Positions 5,467 through 5,731 of a stretch of DNA of 5,731 bases are shown here, in pieces. The stretch spans positions 1 to 5,731 of the forward strand of contig WFXV01000030.1 in the NCBI GenBank assembly GCA_015490435.1. The letters run 5' to 3'. Each line of letters begins with the position of its first letter. The stretch's first letter is position 1. Source of the stretch: Thermaceae bacterium. Lineage in GTDB: Bacteria > Deinococcota > Deinococci > Deinococcales > Marinithermaceae. Both the position numbers and the translations under genes were made by a program. Under the pieces are notes generated by a model that was not told the origin of the DNA, did no database searches, and saw only the letters and a list, made by a program, of their open reading frames with translations.

Positions 5467-5487
5467 CACCTCCGAGGCATGATTATA
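5467..5487 (-). promoter_or_regulatory. -10 promoter box and ribosome site for the amino-acid transporter operon
   Basis: A perfect TATAAT lies on the minus strand at 5487-5482. Transcription would begin about 5475, giving a leader of roughly 14 nt that holds GGAGGTG (5473-5467) before the ATG at 5461. The -35 region at 17-bp spacing reads TCAGTT, a weak match to TTGACA, so an activator or a strong -10 may compensate. A housekeeping-type promoter is inferred from the -10 match and position. Confidence 0.55.
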
Positions 5488-5514
5488 CACGCGGGCTTCG
5501 CCTAAACTGAGGCG

Positions 5515-5710
5515 GTGCAGAGACGGCTACGCGTGGAAAAGCTGGTACCCGGCGGCTGGGCGCTCGCCCGCTTCGAGGAGGGGGTGGCCCTGGTCAAGGG
5601 GGCCCTCCCTGGGGAGGTCGTGCTCGCCGAGCTCAGAAAGCGCAAGAACCACTACGAGGGGGAGGTGCTCGAGCTCCTGGAGCCCTCGCCCGAGCGCGTC
5701 GACCTTCCCC
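5515..5710 (+). CDS. TRAM-domain RNA (uracil-5)-methyltransferase, N-terminal fragment
   Basis: Sixty-five codons are present before the biological sequence ends. They form a TRAM RNA-binding domain: VQRRLRVEKLVPGGWALARF, then GVALVKGALPGEVVLAEL, a basic stretch RKRKNHYEGEV, and the closing LLEPSPERVDLP. This pattern (VEKLV-GG-G-AR, then GALPGE, then PSPERV) opens the TrmA/RumA/RlmD family of class I methyltransferases, which make 5-methyluridine in rRNA or tRNA using S-adenosylmethionine. The catalytic domain would follow but is missing. In-frame TAA at 5503-5505 limits the start to GTG 5515 or GTG 5533. I prefer 5515 because it keeps the LRVEKLV strand; its GAGG (5509-5512) is unusually close. 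The gene is divergent from the transporter operon with 53 bp between starts. Reading on into 5711-5731 adds only adapter residues (VSYTHL). Which uridine is modified cannot be told. Confidence 0.8.
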
Positions 5711-5731
5711 CTGTCTCTTATACACATCTGA
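5711..5731. other. Nextera (Tn5 mosaic-end) sequencing adapter
   Basis: The last 21 bases begin with CTGTCTCTTATACACATCT followed by GA, identical to the start of the Illumina Nextera read-through adapter (19-bp Tn5 mosaic end, then the read-1 tail). This is library artefact, not genome and not a natural transposon end. It is read in reverse as the well-known artefact peptide MCIRDR. Confidence 0.97.

Noticed and set aside
1..5710. CRISPR array, tRNA, rRNA or insertion sequence
   Set aside because: I saw no regularly spaced repeats, no tRNA cloverleaf or rRNA-like sequence and no transposase. The window is almost entirely filled with protein-coding sequence and no gap exceeds about 55 bases.
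5527..5727. Minus-strand open frame beginning MCIRDR
   Set aside because: The start lies inside the Nextera adapter. The rest is antisense to the TRAM-domain gene.
5711..5731. Natural Tn5 or IS50 transposon end
   Set aside because: The bases after the mosaic end (GA) match the Illumina adapter tail and the sequence stops there. No IS50 sequence is present.

Overview
The window looks like one high-GC metagenomic or draft contig from a thermophilic-looking bacterium. Strong G/C bias at third codon positions, GTG and TTG starts, very short spacers and the style of the proteins fit the Deinococcus-Thermus group (Thermaceae such as Thermus, Oceanithermus or Marinithermus) best. That placement is an inference from appearance and no marker gene settles it. 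The last 21 bases (5711-5731) are Illumina Nextera transposase adapter, so the biological sequence ends at 5710.

Layout: nearly everything is on the minus strand and reads as one transcription unit from right to left. It starts with a promoter-like site (-10 box TATAAT, 5482-5487) and a periplasmic amino-acid-binding protein (4691-5461). A strong intrinsic terminator (4651-4682) follows, then a TTG-initiated amino-acid ABC permease (3815-4639). Next comes a small single-membrane-span protein of 45 residues (3627-3764) whose start site lies inside a long RNA hairpin (3762-3801). A proton-pumping P-type ATPase gene (993-3640) overlaps it, then the matching GlnQ-type ATP-binding subunit (244-981), then the beginning of an unidentified membrane protein that runs off the window (1-241). 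Divergently, on the plus strand, lies the first 65 codons of a TRAM-domain RNA methyltransferase (5515-5710), cut by the adapter.

The binding protein, permease and GlnQ protein together make one polar amino-acid uptake system. The terminator after the binding-protein gene would give more binding protein than membrane components, the usual stoichiometry for such systems. What is unusual is the cassette between permease and ATP-binding subunit: a 45-residue membrane micropeptide overlapping an H+-ATPase.

The H+-ATPase reads as a complete 882-residue P3A pump only if three lesions are repaired: an in-frame TGA where a conserved Trp is expected (3461-3463), an in-frame TAA where a conserved Tyr is expected (1613-1615), and a one-base deletion near 1292. 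All catalytic motifs remain intact. This is therefore either a very recent pseudogene or a gene hit by consensus errors. The strongest leads are the micropeptide with its start-sequestering hairpin, and the proton pump lodged inside an ABC-transporter operon.
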